This document shows positions 21,542-30,654 of a stretch of DNA of 31,154 nucleotides, piece after piece; the first letter of the stretch is position 1; the number at the start of each line of letters is the position of its first letter. A program made the translations under genes and the position numbers. The notes beneath the pieces were generated by a model. The model was not told the origin of the DNA. It worked only from the letters and a program-made list of their open reading frames with translations, and searched no databases. Source of the DNA: Flavobacteriales bacterium CG18_big_fil_WC_8_21_14_2_50_32_9 (GTDB lineage: Bacteria; Bacteroidota; Bacteroidia; Flavobacteriales_E; Vicingaceae); contig PCUH01000172.1 in the NCBI GenBank assembly GCA_002770955.1, positions 230 to 31,383 of the forward strand. Direction: 5' to 3'.

Positions 21542-23677
21542 TTATTTTTCTTTAAACACATCTTTAAAATCTTCGCTCAATGTTTTGAATGCGGTTCTTC
21601 TATTTTTTTGATGACAATCACAATCGTCTTTTCCTGTTTCTCCACAATCTTCATATTTAGAACAATCATCTAAAGGTTCAGTTTCTCCTTTACCCATAGC
21701 CTGAAGCCTTTCCTTAGAGACGCCTCCTTTAATTAAATAATCAACAACAGATTGAGCTCTTTTTTGAGATAATTTCAAGTTGTAATCATCATTGCCACGG
21801 GCATCAGTGTGAGCTCTTATTTCAATAACTATATTGTCGTTTAGCGTTAAGAATTCAATTAGTTTGTCTAAAATTTCTTTTGATTTAGGACGAAGAGTTG
21901 CTTTGTCAAAATCGTACTCAATACCTGGTATTTCAAGTTCTCCTGTTGGAATAGGGGTTAAAAAGAAATCTTGAATAAAGTGTTTTGATTCTGTTAATCC
22001 ACTTGTTGAAATATTTGAAGCATCTCCAAAATATTTTGCTTTTTGGGCTTTTAAGAACAAATCCCAATTCACTTCTAAATCCATTTTGTAATTTCCTTCT
22101 TCATCTGTAGTGAGAAAAATAGTTTCTTTTTCACTGCGAATGTCTTTAAATGAAATTAGTGCATTAGGAATAACTTCATCTGTTTCAGCATTAAAAACTG
22201 TTCCACTTATGCTGAAAACCATGTCTGGTTGAACAAATTGGAAAACATTATAACAATATGCAGAACCTTCATAACGATCATCACAATCGCATGGTATTCT
22301 GTCAGAAGATAAGTATCCGTTTTCTTGTTTTTTATCAATGATAAAATAAGCATCATCTTTGTTTGAGTTAAAAGGTCTTCCTAGATTTGTTGGTTTTCCC
22401 CACGAATCTTCATCTTCATTGTAAGAAGATTTGTAAATATCAAGCCCACCAATACCACCGTGAGCATCGGAAGAAAAATAAAGTGTTTTTGTGAAGTAAT
22501 TAAAGAAAGGAGTTACTTCATCTCCTGTTGTATTGATAAGGTTTCCCATGTTGGTAGGTTCGCTTAAGCCACCATATTCATCTATGGTGCAAAACCAAAT
22601 ATCCATTCCTCCTTGACCACCAGATCTGTTTGAAGCGTAATATAAAATATCACCTTCTAGAGATAGTGCTGGATGCATGGATTTAAAACCTTCTACATTC
22701 ACTTTTTTATCAAGTTTAATTGGCGACATCCATTGGCCATTAAAATATTTACTTACCCAAATAGAAATATCTTTACTGTTTGTTGCTGATTTTCTTGTGA
22801 AGTAGAATGTAGTTTTATCTATAGAAAGTACCCCTGCACCTTCATAGTCAGTTGAATTTATTGGAAATCCTATTGAATTTGATTCCGAAAAACCACCATC
22901 AAACATCTTTTGAGTGGTATAGAAATCACTTAATCCACTTTGTTGGTCTTCTTTTTTTGAGTTAGGTTCGTTCGATTTTGCAGTAGAATACACATAAGTC
23001 ATCTCATCTCCAAAATAGTTTAAGGAGTAAGTAGATGTTCCAGCATTTATTGAAGAATCTGATTTAGTTACTACTATGTCATTTTTAGTGGAACTATTAT
23101 CTAAAGCGTAATAACATCCTATTATATTTTTATCGCTACGTTTTCTCAACTCTTGATTGGTTGATTCTACTTTATAGTTTTCAAATTGTTTAATTGCCTC
23201 ATCGTATTTGTTGTTTTTCATTAGTGCTTCACCATACCAAAAGCCAGCATCTGTGAATTCAAGCTCCATTTCATCAATAGGTAGATTAATTGCAATAGCA
23301 AACCATTTTTCGGCATTCAGGTAATCTGAATTTTTGCGATAAGCATGAGCGAGCTTATGAATTAATAGCGGATTGTCATATTTACTTGAAGAATCTGATT
23401 TAGAATTAATAGAAGTTGTATCGTTCTTGTTTTTCTTTGGAGCTGGATTCCACGTTTTTGCTTCATAAGGATGTACTAAATTCCCACCTGATAAGCCTTT
23501 ATTATCAACAGCTTTTTTATAAAAATATGCTGCGGAGGCATAATTTTCATTTTTATATTCGTTATCCCCGAATTTAATAATTTCACTCCTACTTTGAGTA
23601 AAAGCAATATTATAGGATAACCCAAATAGGATAAGTATATAAATCCTCTGCATCGTATTCATCATATTTTTGGACAA
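21542..23677 (-). CDS. PorE-like TPR - PD40 propeller - CRD - OmpA protein
   Basis: A 711-residue exported protein. A signal peptide-like segment covers about residues 8-28 (RIYILILFGLSYNIAFTQ). Tetratricopeptide-like repeats (about 35-195), PD40 propeller blades (about 215-460: GAGVLSIDKTTFYFTR, MHPALSLEGDILYYASNRSGG, TKTLYFSSDAHGGIGGLDIY), a carboxypeptidase-regulatory-like domain (488-545) and an OmpA peptidoglycan-binding domain (583-700: IEIRAHTDARGNDDYNLKLSQKRAQ, with Asp625, Arg640 and NRRT) follow. This is the order of PorE, which tethers the T9SS to peptidoglycan. The OmpA domain has a Cys-rich loop (Cys672, 678, 686, 688). The ATG overlaps the PorP/SprF 3' end by 16 bases; nearby in-frame ATGs (23665, 23662, 23653) are alternatives. 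It is the last gene of the operon and has a terminator 16 bases downstream. Whether it is the main PorE or a dedicated paralogue is open. Confidence 0.9.
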   Translation of the reverse strand: MSKNMMNTMQRIYILILFGLSYNIAFTQSRSEIIKFGDNEYKNENYASAAYFYKKAVDNKGLSGGNLVHPYEAKTWNPAPKKNKNDTTSINSKSDSSSKYDNPLLIHKLAHAYRKNSDYLNAEKWFAIAINLPIDEMELEFTDAGFWYGEALMKNNKYDEAIKQFENYKVESTNQELRKRSDKNIIGCYYALDNSSTKNDIVVTKSDSSINAGTSTYSLNYFGDEMTYVYSTAKSNEPNSKKEDQQSGLSDFYTTQKMFDGGFSESNSIGFPINSTDYEGAGVLSIDKTTFYFTRKSATNSKDISIWVSKYFNGQWMSPIKLDKKVNVEGFKSMHPALSLEGDILYYASNRSGGQGGMDIWFCTIDEYGGLSEPTNMGNLINTTGDEVTPFFNYFTKTLYFSSDAHGGIGGLDIYKSSYNEDEDSWGKPTNLGRPFNSNKDDAYFIIDKKQENGYLSSDRIPCDCDDRYEGSAYCYNVFQFVQPDMVFSISGTVFNAETDEVIPNALISFKDIRSEKETIFLTTDEEGNYKMDLEVNWDLFLKAQKAKYFGDASNISTSGLTESKHFIQDFFLTPIPTGELEIPGIEYDFDKATLRPKSKEILDKLIEFLTLNDNIVIEIRAHTDARGNDDYNLKLSQKRAQSVVDYLIKGGVSKERLQAMGKGETEPLDDCSKYEDCGETGKDDCDCHQKNRRTAFKTLSEDFKDVFKEK

Positions 23678-24672
23678 TTTCTAATAGGGTTAGGTTTGAA
23701 AATTTTAGGAATGTAAGTGATTGATATTTCAAATCCACCTTTTCCATCAGAAAAATCACTTAGTTCAGAGGTATTAAAATCATAACTGATTCTACCTTCA
23801 TAACTTCCAATTTTAGCACCTGCTTCAAGTATAAAAGCATCTTCAGAACGAAAATTTGTCCCTAAAAGGAGTATTGTTCCTGCTTTTTGAATGTGATAGT
23901 GAAGCATCAATCCCGCATTCATTTCACTGGCATTTTCTTGTTGCATGTATAATACTTTTGGTAGAACTTGAATTTTAGGTGAGATATTAATTTTTGCCCC
24001 ACCATGAATTACATGACGCATAGGTAATTTGTTCTGGGTATCGAAAAAATCTTCTTGAGGTTGGGTAAGATGAAAAACAGAATAACCAACAAATGGATTT
24101 ATTCTAATTTGGTCTTTTCCATAGAAATAAACAAATCCAGCATTTAAATCGGGAAGCCAAAAATTGTTATTGTTAAATTCTTCTCCAGTGGGAGTGTTTA
24201 AGTCAAAAGACCCACCACCAACTGTTGTATATTGATTTTCAAAAAATAATTTGTTAAAATCGACTCTTTTTTGGATCGCACCTCCTTGAAGACCTAAAGA
24301 AACTTTGTGAAATTTATTTTTTGTCAAATAAATGTTGTACCCCAAATTAAGTGATAAACCAAGTATATTAAAGTTTCCAGCTCCAGCTCTACTATTTATT
24401 ATTTGAGCTCCAAATGCAAATTTTTTGTAGGGCATATCAAATGAAAGTGCCGTTGTATTAAACGCTTTTGAAGAAACACTTCCCCATTGCGTTCTGTAAT
24501 GAGCGTGAACTCTATATTTTCCATCAAATTGCCCAGCAAGAGCGGGGTTCAAATAGAGTGCCGCAGCATCATATTGCGATAGATGAAAATCTTGTGCCAC
24601 CATTTCTGTCATAAAACTTACTGATAAAGTAATATAAAGTAAATAGCTATTTTTTAGTTTTAATAACATCAT
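23662..24672 (-). CDS. PorP/SprF family T9SS membrane protein
   Basis: A 336-residue outer-membrane protein. After a signal peptide (about 1-26) the mature N-terminus reads QDFHLSQYDAAALYLNPALAGQFDGKYRVHAHYRTQWGS, the hallmark of the PorP/SprF family (TIGR03519): an SQY...NPALAG box followed by R.QW. The rest is barrel-like strands, and the protein ends with the family-typical short tail containing CPKI. In Flavobacterium, SprF-type proteins are needed for secretion or surface attachment of proteins with type B sorting domains, and the genes are usually adjacent, as here. The start codon lies 2 bases after the stop of the adhesin gene and the 3' end overlaps the OmpA-family gene, so all three are cotranscribed. 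Confidence 0.93.
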   Translation of the reverse strand: MMLLKLKNSYLLYITLSVSFMTEMVAQDFHLSQYDAAALYLNPALAGQFDGKYRVHAHYRTQWGSVSSKAFNTTALSFDMPYKKFAFGAQIINSRAGAGNFNILGLSLNLGYNIYLTKNKFHKVSLGLQGGAIQKRVDFNKLFFENQYTTVGGGSFDLNTPTGEEFNNNNFWLPDLNAGFVYFYGKDQIRINPFVGYSVFHLTQPQEDFFDTQNKLPMRHVIHGGAKINISPKIQVLPKVLYMQQENASEMNAGLMLHYHIQKAGTILLLGTNFRSEDAFILEAGAKIGSYEGRISYDFNTSELSDFSDGKGGFEISITYIPKIFKPNPIRNCPKI

Positions 24673-24674
24673 AA

Positions 24675-27600
24675 TTATCTAAGTAATGTAACATCTCCTT
24701 TAATACTGTGCTGAACATCATCCATGGTTGTTGCTCTAACAGTGTAAATATAAACTCCAATTGGTTGAACAATACCATCTTTTGTTCCGTCCCATCCTTT
24801 ACTTTGTTCAGATGATTCAAAAATCATTTCGCCCCAATTATTAAATATTCTAAATTCTAAAAATTTATAAGGGCCACCTAATACATTGAAAGTGTTATTT
24901 GAACCAATTCCATTTGGAGAAAACGCATTTGGAACTTGTGGAGGCAAAAACACAATTACTTCATCACATATAGTGTCCTTACAGCCCAAACCATCTGTTA
25001 CGGTTAAGCAAACTGTAAAGTTTCCGATACTATTATAATTATATGTAGGGTTTTGAACAGTTGATGTACCAGTTGAATCGCCAAAATCCCAAAACCAATT
25101 TACAATATTTGTGAAAGATTGATCAGTAAAGCTAAAATTTTCAAACACTTTTACAGCGTTTGGTGTGCTAGAATATATTGCCGTTGGAGGAGCTTGAATA
25201 AATAAAGTTTTAGAAATGGTATCGTTACAACCTTGTGCAGATTGAACTATTAACGTAACATTGTAAGTTCCATTAGTTGTATAAGTATGTATTGGATATT
25301 GGTTTGTATCGGTAGTTCCATCGCCAAGATTCCAAAACCAATTAGAAATATTTGAGCCAACAACACTTGAAGAATCAACAAATAAACTATTAACTCCTTG
25401 ACAAACACCGTTTACGCCAAAATTGGCTGAAGGTAATTCGTATACAGTTACGGGGGTAACAATAGAATCGATACAACCATTAGAGGAGGTAACTGTTAAG
25501 GTAACATTGTAAGTACCTGATGTGGAATAAACATGATTTGTATTTTGATTAGAATTGTTGTTTCCATCGCCAAAATTCCATTGCCAAGATATTAAAGGGT
25601 CAGGAGCTACAGAAGCGTCATTAAAAAATAAGGTGTCTGTAGGACAAACAGAGGTAAAATTAAAGTTCGCATTTGGGGCATCAATTAAATAAATTTGAAG
25701 CGTATCAGAAAATCGTTGACAGCCTCCATTGTTGGTTGAGCTGAAAATAAGTGTTACACTTCCGTTGAAAACATCTGTAGAATCAGCAAAATAAGTAGTG
25801 TTGTTAAGTGAATCACTTGGATTAAATGAACCTCCGCCTAAGGTTTGCCAAAATCCTGTTCCTGTTGTTGAAGATGCATTTATTGGAAACACTACGTTTC
25901 CGGCACAAGCAGTATCGCTTGATAAAATAGAAGTAACGGGAGTTGAAGTAAATATAATAGAAAGTGTGTCTGAATCGGGAACACAATTTCCATTTCCTAT
26001 AGAATTTAAGTAGATATTAATTGTGCCTGCGGCTGTATCTGCTGAACTTGGTATGTAAACAGCGTTTAAGTCAAAAGGATTAGGAACAAATGTGCCTGTG
26101 CCTGTTGAAACCCACTGACCACCAGAAGCAGTTATAATTGAACCAGATAAAGAAATACCAGAAGTGTCTTTACACACAAAAATATCAGGTCCAGCAAATG
26201 CAGTAATTCCAGTAGAAAAACTAAGTGTCATGGTGTCTGATTGAGCGGGGCAATATCCATTTCCTGTAGTTGACAAAATAAGAGTTGCATATCCCTGAGC
26301 TATTTCTGCTGCAGTGGGTGTGTAAGCAGCGTTTAAGTTAGTTGAATTTGGACTAAAAGTTCCTGAGCCTATCCATAATCCACCTGATGCTCCATTCACA
26401 ACGCCATTTAGATTTGTTACTGGATTACTCATGCAAGCAAAAGTATCTGTCGCTATTGGTTGTGGTAATGACTGCACAAAAATATTTTTAATGATAGTAT
26501 CATAACAGCCTTGAGAAGAACCAACAATCAGTTGAACAGGAACAACTCCTGTTGTGTTGATGTATGTATTTGTTGGATTAGGAATTACGGCTGAGTTTCC
26601 ATTTCCAAAATTCCAATTCCAAGAAGTTACTGTTGCATTTGCTGTGGTTGTTGATAAATCAGTATAATTTACAGGATTATTTACACAAACAGAATCAGGC
26701 ATACTAAAATTTGCAGTAATTCCAGAAACGGTTAGTGTGTCATAAGTAGTATCTGCACAAGGAGTTCCTGCTTGAGCTATCAACATTACAATATAAGTTC
26801 CAATTGTAGGATAAGCATAAGTAGGATTTGTTAATGTTGAATTATCTGTTGTGGAAGAAGGATCTCCAAAATCCCAATAGAAAGAATTTCCTGTTAACGG
26901 AGTACTTGTATTTGTAAACTGAACATTTAAACCTGCACATGCATTGGTAGGACCAATTCCAGGCATAGGAACAGGAGGGCAGTTCAGTACGTTAAATTGA
27001 AAATCACGATATACGGTATTTATTTTTGTTCCATTTCGGAATTCATCAACTTTAACTCCAACAACATATTGCCCAAGCATAGGAGGTATTCCAGAAATTA
27101 CTCCAGTAGTAGGATTAACCGTTAAACTTGATCCACCAAGAGGATCGTTGGCATTAAATCCAACATTGTAATTCACAGGTGTAAACGTGGCGACATTTCC
27201 AGGGAAAGTAGGTGCATTACTTGTAAATGGATGATAAAAAGAATAAGCCAACGAATCTCCATCCTTGTCTGTTGCACCGTGATCGAAATTTAACATTTGA
27301 CCTTGACAAATAAAAACAGGAGGGAAATTTTTCCATTGAGGGCTTGAATTGGTTAGCCAAATATTATTATCGGGTATTTGAGTGTAAAACCCAGATGTAG
27401 TAGATAAAGGATTATTTAAATTAACTATACTTCCATTTCTACAACATAAACCATAAAATAAATGGTACCCACCTGGATTTGGAGGGAGGTTGTTTACAAT
27501 TTTAGAATAAATAGCCTCTTCAACACAAACGCCAGGGTTAAATGCACAAGGATCAATTATTGGATTTAAAATTACGGTTTGAGAAATAGGTATAACAATG

Positions 27601-27833
27601 TTTTTACTCGGTGAAAAATTAGCTCCATTGGGTTGTCGAACTTGAATGGTAATAGAACTAGGAAAATTAGCACTTGAAGGACTGCAATCTCTATACATTT
27701 TAAAAGTAACACGGTAGGTCGATCCCCCCAAATGCTCATAAGTTATAGAACCACCAATAACATGTGTCGCTTTTACATATAAAACAGAAAAAACAAGAAT
27801 AATGGTAAGTAAAATTAGTTTTATTGTTTTCAT
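24675..27833 (-). CDS. PKD-repeat adhesin with T9SS type B (gliding-associated) sorting domain
   Basis: A 1052-residue surface protein. The ATG at 27833 was chosen because it gives a normal signal peptide (MKTIKLILLTIILVFSVLYVKA) and because the upstream TTG at 27899 is the -33 element. The mature N-terminus (HVIGGSITYEHLGGSTYRVTFKMYRDCS) is a domain typical of Bacteroidota gliding-associated proteins. Two PKD domains (about 300-370, 380-455), three ~88-residue tandem repeats (about 481-715, core GG.W...G.GTF.PN) and three more PKD domains (725-800, 805-880, 890-962, with WxWxFGDG and GxYxVxLxV) follow. The last ~85 residues (VPNAFSPNGIGSNNTFNV ... GVYIYTVRATTMDD) are a type B sorting domain, with the usual SPNGDG.ND altered. 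Surface adhesion is inferred. It heads the operon with PorP/SprF and the PorE-like gene. Confidence 0.92.
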   Translation of the reverse strand: MKTIKLILLTIILVFSVLYVKATHVIGGSITYEHLGGSTYRVTFKMYRDCSPSSANFPSSITIQVRQPNGANFSPSKNIVIPISQTVILNPIIDPCAFNPGVCVEEAIYSKIVNNLPPNPGGYHLFYGLCCRNGSIVNLNNPLSTTSGFYTQIPDNNIWLTNSSPQWKNFPPVFICQGQMLNFDHGATDKDGDSLAYSFYHPFTSNAPTFPGNVATFTPVNYNVGFNANDPLGGSSLTVNPTTGVISGIPPMLGQYVVGVKVDEFRNGTKINTVYRDFQFNVLNCPPVPMPGIGPTNACAGLNVQFTNTSTPLTGNSFYWDFGDPSSTTDNSTLTNPTYAYPTIGTYIVMLIAQAGTPCADTTYDTLTVSGITANFSMPDSVCVNNPVNYTDLSTTTANATVTSWNWNFGNGNSAVIPNPTNTYINTTGVVPVQLIVGSSQGCYDTIIKNIFVQSLPQPIATDTFACMSNPVTNLNGVVNGASGGLWIGSGTFSPNSTNLNAAYTPTAAEIAQGYATLILSTTGNGYCPAQSDTMTLSFSTGITAFAGPDIFVCKDTSGISLSGSIITASGGQWVSTGTGTFVPNPFDLNAVYIPSSADTAAGTINIYLNSIGNGNCVPDSDTLSIIFTSTPVTSILSSDTACAGNVVFPINASSTTGTGFWQTLGGGSFNPSDSLNNTTYFADSTDVFNGSVTLIFSSTNNGGCQRFSDTLQIYLIDAPNANFNFTSVCPTDTLFFNDASVAPDPLISWQWNFGDGNNNSNQNTNHVYSTSGTYNVTLTVTSSNGCIDSIVTPVTVYELPSANFGVNGVCQGVNSLFVDSSSVVGSNISNWFWNLGDGTTDTNQYPIHTYTTNGTYNVTLIVQSAQGCNDTISKTLFIQAPPTAIYSSTPNAVKVFENFSFTDQSFTNIVNWFWDFGDSTGTSTVQNPTYNYNSIGNFTVCLTVTDGLGCKDTICDEVIVFLPPQVPNAFSPNGIGSNNTFNVLGGPYKFLEFRIFNNWGEMIFESSEQSKGWDGTKDGIVQPIGVYIYTVRATTMDDVQHSIKGDVTLLR

Positions 27834-27868
27834 TAAAACTTGAGTTAGGTTAATTAGTATTATGTCGC

Positions 27869-27899
27869 CAAAAATATAAAAAAATATTAGTAAAACCAA
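27869..27899 (-). promoter_or_regulatory. Promoter of the T9SS type B operon
   Basis: On the minus strand, TTG (27897-27899) and TATTTTTG (27869-27876) are 20 bases apart, a full match to the Bacteroidota -33/-7 promoter. The box ends 35 bases before the ATG at 27833. Confidence 0.6.
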
Positions 27900-27949
27900 T
27901 TTATAAACTCAAATAAGTTGTTTATCGATAATTATTACCTATTATTCTT

Positions 27950-27978
27950 TTGCAAGTATTATAATTATAATATATTTG
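27950..27978 (+). promoter_or_regulatory. Promoter of the beta-propeller surface-protein gene
   Basis: TTG (27950-27952, within CTTTTG) and TATATTTG (27971-27978) are 18 bases apart, close to the Bacteroidota -33/-7 consensus. The -7 box ends 29 bases before the ATG at 28008. It points away from the type B operon promoter about 50 bases to its left. Confidence 0.55.
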
Positions 27979-28007
27979 TTGCTTAATAAATATAAATATA
28001 AATATAC

Positions 28008-30593
28008 ATGAACAACTTATCTAAAGGTATCTTATTTACTCTATTTACTGTGCAGTTTTTACTTATAAGTACATCACTATCTTCCCAAATAAATGTATTG
28101 TGGGAAAGTAGATATACAAGTTCGGGTCAAAATTCTGATATTGCAAAAAAACTAACTATAGATGTAGCAGGTAATGTTTATGTTACAGGAACATCTTATA
28201 CAAATTCAACCAATGGATTTGATATTGTAACTATAAAATACAATTCACTTGGAGTTCAACAATGGACTGCAATTTTTAATGGAGCTGGTAATGGACTTGA
28301 TGAAGCCAGAGATATTAAAGTGGACAACGCTGGAAATGTTTATGTAACAGGTTTTACAGCAACTACAGCTTCTAATTTTGATTACATAACTTTAAAATAC
28401 GATGCAGCTGGAACGCAATTGTGGGCAGTATCTTACAATGGTTCTGCCAATGGTTTTGATGAGGCTTATGCACTTGAAGTTGATGCAGCAGGAAATGTTT
28501 ATGTTACAGGAGGAAGTGACGTTTCTTCTCAAGGCAGTAATTTTATGACAATTAAATACAATACATCTGGAGTTCAACAATGGATAAGAGGTTACAATGG
28601 ACCAGGAAATAGTATTGATGCAGCAACCCAATTGGAGCTTGATAATATGGGTAATGTTTATGTTAGTGGTCATAGTTTTGGTAGTGGAACAGATTTAGAC
28701 ATTGCAACCATTAAATATGATAATGCAGGAACACAACTATTTGTTTCTCGGTATAATGGAACACAAAATTCTTTTGACATTCCAGCATCTCTTTTTGTAG
28801 ATAATACACAAAATGTGTATGTTGCAGGAAGTAGTTACGGAGGAATTTTAACTGATAATGATTTTGTTACAATAAAATATAATAATACTGGTGTTCAGCA
28901 ATGGGCGGTAAAGTTCGATGGATCTCCGAGTGAGGAAGACAAGGCTTTTGATGTTGTTGCTGATCAAAATCAAAATGTTTATGTAACAGGAAGAAGCATA
29001 GGAGCAGGAGGAAGTGCAGAAAATATTGTTACTATAAAATATGATTTAGGAGGAAATGTTGTTTGGCTCAATAGTTATGATGGACCAATTAGTGGCTTTG
29101 ATGAAGCTAGGGAAATGCGTTTAGGATCTTCAGGAGCATTATATGTTACTGGTTTTAGCGAAGGAGTTGGAACAAACAATGATTATTTAACCTTAAAATA
29201 TGACACAGTTAACGGAAATATATTGTGGGAAGCTCGATTTGATGGACCAGCCTCCAACAATGATCAGGCTTTTTCTATGGAAATTGATGCCAATGAAAGT
29301 GTTTATGTTACAGGAACAAGTTTTGACCCAACAAGTTTTCAAGATTTTTCTACTATAAAATGGTGTCAACTTTCTACTGATGCTGGAAACGATGTTGCAA
29401 TATGTTTGGGTGGTAGCGTTCAATTAAATGCAACTTCATCAGCAGGAGGTTTTGGATTTTCATGGACACCTTCAGCTGGCTTAAGTAATAGCAATATTGC
29501 AAACCCTATAGCAAATCCAGTGGTTACAACTACATACTATGTTTCTTCTACCAATACATTAGGTTGTGTAGATTTTGATACAATTACTGTTGTTGTAAAT
29601 AATTTACCATTAGGAACATTTTCGGCAAATGGTTCTACATCCTTTTGTACAGGAGATTCAGTACTTTTAACCGCTGACGATACATTAGCTATCTATGCTT
29701 GGAGTACTTCACAAACAACTCAATCCATATCTGTATCTAATTCAGGGATTATTTCACTAATAACAACCGATACGAATGGATGTATAGCCTCATCTCAACA
29801 AACAATCACGGCTTTTCCACTTCCTAACGTGAATGCAGGAAATGATATAAATCTTTGCAATGGAGCATCTATTCAATTATCAGCCACAGGGGCGACTAGT
29901 TATCTTTGGAATACGCAAACTAATTTATCAGATTCTACAATTGCGAATCCTATTATTAACCCAACCTCTCAAACACAATTTTGGGTTATTGGTGAAGATG
30001 CTAATGGATGTAAAAAATCAGATACGCTTTCTGTGTTTATTAGTATAAGTCCAAATTCAGTAATGAGCAATTCAAGTGCGAATGATACCTTGTATCTTAA
30101 CTTGCCCAATGGTGGTGATATTCAGTTTTTTTCTGTCGGAACTACAAATGCATTGTCTTTTAGTTGGACATTTGGTGATGGAGGAATATCTTCACAACCA
30201 AATCCAATTTACACTTACACAACACCAGGGTATTTTCCAGTCAATTTAATAACAACCAACGGGAATTGTAATGATACAGCAACCTCTTTCATAAAAGTAT
30301 TTTTAACAAATGGAATAGAAGAAGATATTTATTCTAAGTTAGAAAAAGAAATAGTTCTTTTTCCAAATCCAGCTAATAATTATTTTACAATCAATTCTAA
30401 TGTTTCTATTTACGAAACAATTCAATTTATGATTGTTGATTTACTTGGAAATAGATTGGTAACAGAAAAGGGTTCTTATAATCAGTTCGTAAATCAAAAA
30501 ATAAATATAGATTTTCTTTCAAATGGAATTTACTTTGTTCAATTGAATATTGGAAATAATGTGTTTTTAAGAAAGTTGTCTGTAGCTCATTAG
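28008..30593 (+). CDS. Eight-repeat SBBP beta-propeller surface protein with T9SS type A sorting domain
   Basis: An 861-residue secreted protein. A signal peptide covers about residues 1-26. Residues 30-450 contain eight SBBP-type repeats of 53-55 residues, each with a core like GNVYVTGxS (at about 55, 109, 162, 215, 268, 322, 377, 430) followed by D(F/I)xTIKYxxxGxxxW, enough for one complete eight-bladed propeller. Ig-like modules follow (about 455-680: AICLGGSVQLNATSS, SFCTGDSVLLTAD, NLCNGASIQLSATG), then one PKD domain (about 710-765: LSFSWTFGDGG ... GYFPVNLITT) and a type A sorting domain (about 790-861: EIVLFPNPANNYFTI ... NGIYFVQLNI). It should be exported by T9SS and displayed or released; ligand unknown. 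It is divergent from the type B operon across a spacer holding both promoters. Confidence 0.92.
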   Translation: MNNLSKGILFTLFTVQFLLISTSLSSQINVLWESRYTSSGQNSDIAKKLTIDVAGNVYVTGTSYTNSTNGFDIVTIKYNSLGVQQWTAIFNGAGNGLDEARDIKVDNAGNVYVTGFTATTASNFDYITLKYDAAGTQLWAVSYNGSANGFDEAYALEVDAAGNVYVTGGSDVSSQGSNFMTIKYNTSGVQQWIRGYNGPGNSIDAATQLELDNMGNVYVSGHSFGSGTDLDIATIKYDNAGTQLFVSRYNGTQNSFDIPASLFVDNTQNVYVAGSSYGGILTDNDFVTIKYNNTGVQQWAVKFDGSPSEEDKAFDVVADQNQNVYVTGRSIGAGGSAENIVTIKYDLGGNVVWLNSYDGPISGFDEAREMRLGSSGALYVTGFSEGVGTNNDYLTLKYDTVNGNILWEARFDGPASNNDQAFSMEIDANESVYVTGTSFDPTSFQDFSTIKWCQLSTDAGNDVAICLGGSVQLNATSSAGGFGFSWTPSAGLSNSNIANPIANPVVTTTYYVSSTNTLGCVDFDTITVVVNNLPLGTFSANGSTSFCTGDSVLLTADDTLAIYAWSTSQTTQSISVSNSGIISLITTDTNGCIASSQQTITAFPLPNVNAGNDINLCNGASIQLSATGATSYLWNTQTNLSDSTIANPIINPTSQTQFWVIGEDANGCKKSDTLSVFISISPNSVMSNSSANDTLYLNLPNGGDIQFFSVGTTNALSFSWTFGDGGISSQPNPIYTYTTPGYFPVNLITTNGNCNDTATSFIKVFLTNGIEEDIYSKLEKEIVLFPNPANNYFTINSNVSIYETIQFMIVDLLGNRLVTEKGSYNQFVNQKINIDFLSNGIYFVQLNIGNNVFLRKLSVAH

Positions 30594-30654
30594 TATAAAA
30601 AAACCTCTCCAAAATTGGTTCTTTTGAATTATTCTAAATCATTCTTTCAATATT

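Noticed and set aside
27834..27899. TTG start for the type B adhesin
   Set aside because: The TTG is the -33 element of a well-matched promoter and the -7 box lies inside the extension.
28392..29423. Minus-strand open frames inside the propeller gene
   Set aside because: They arise from the antisense of the SBBP repeats; the Cys/Ile/Asn-rich repeats mirror the sense-strand periodicity.
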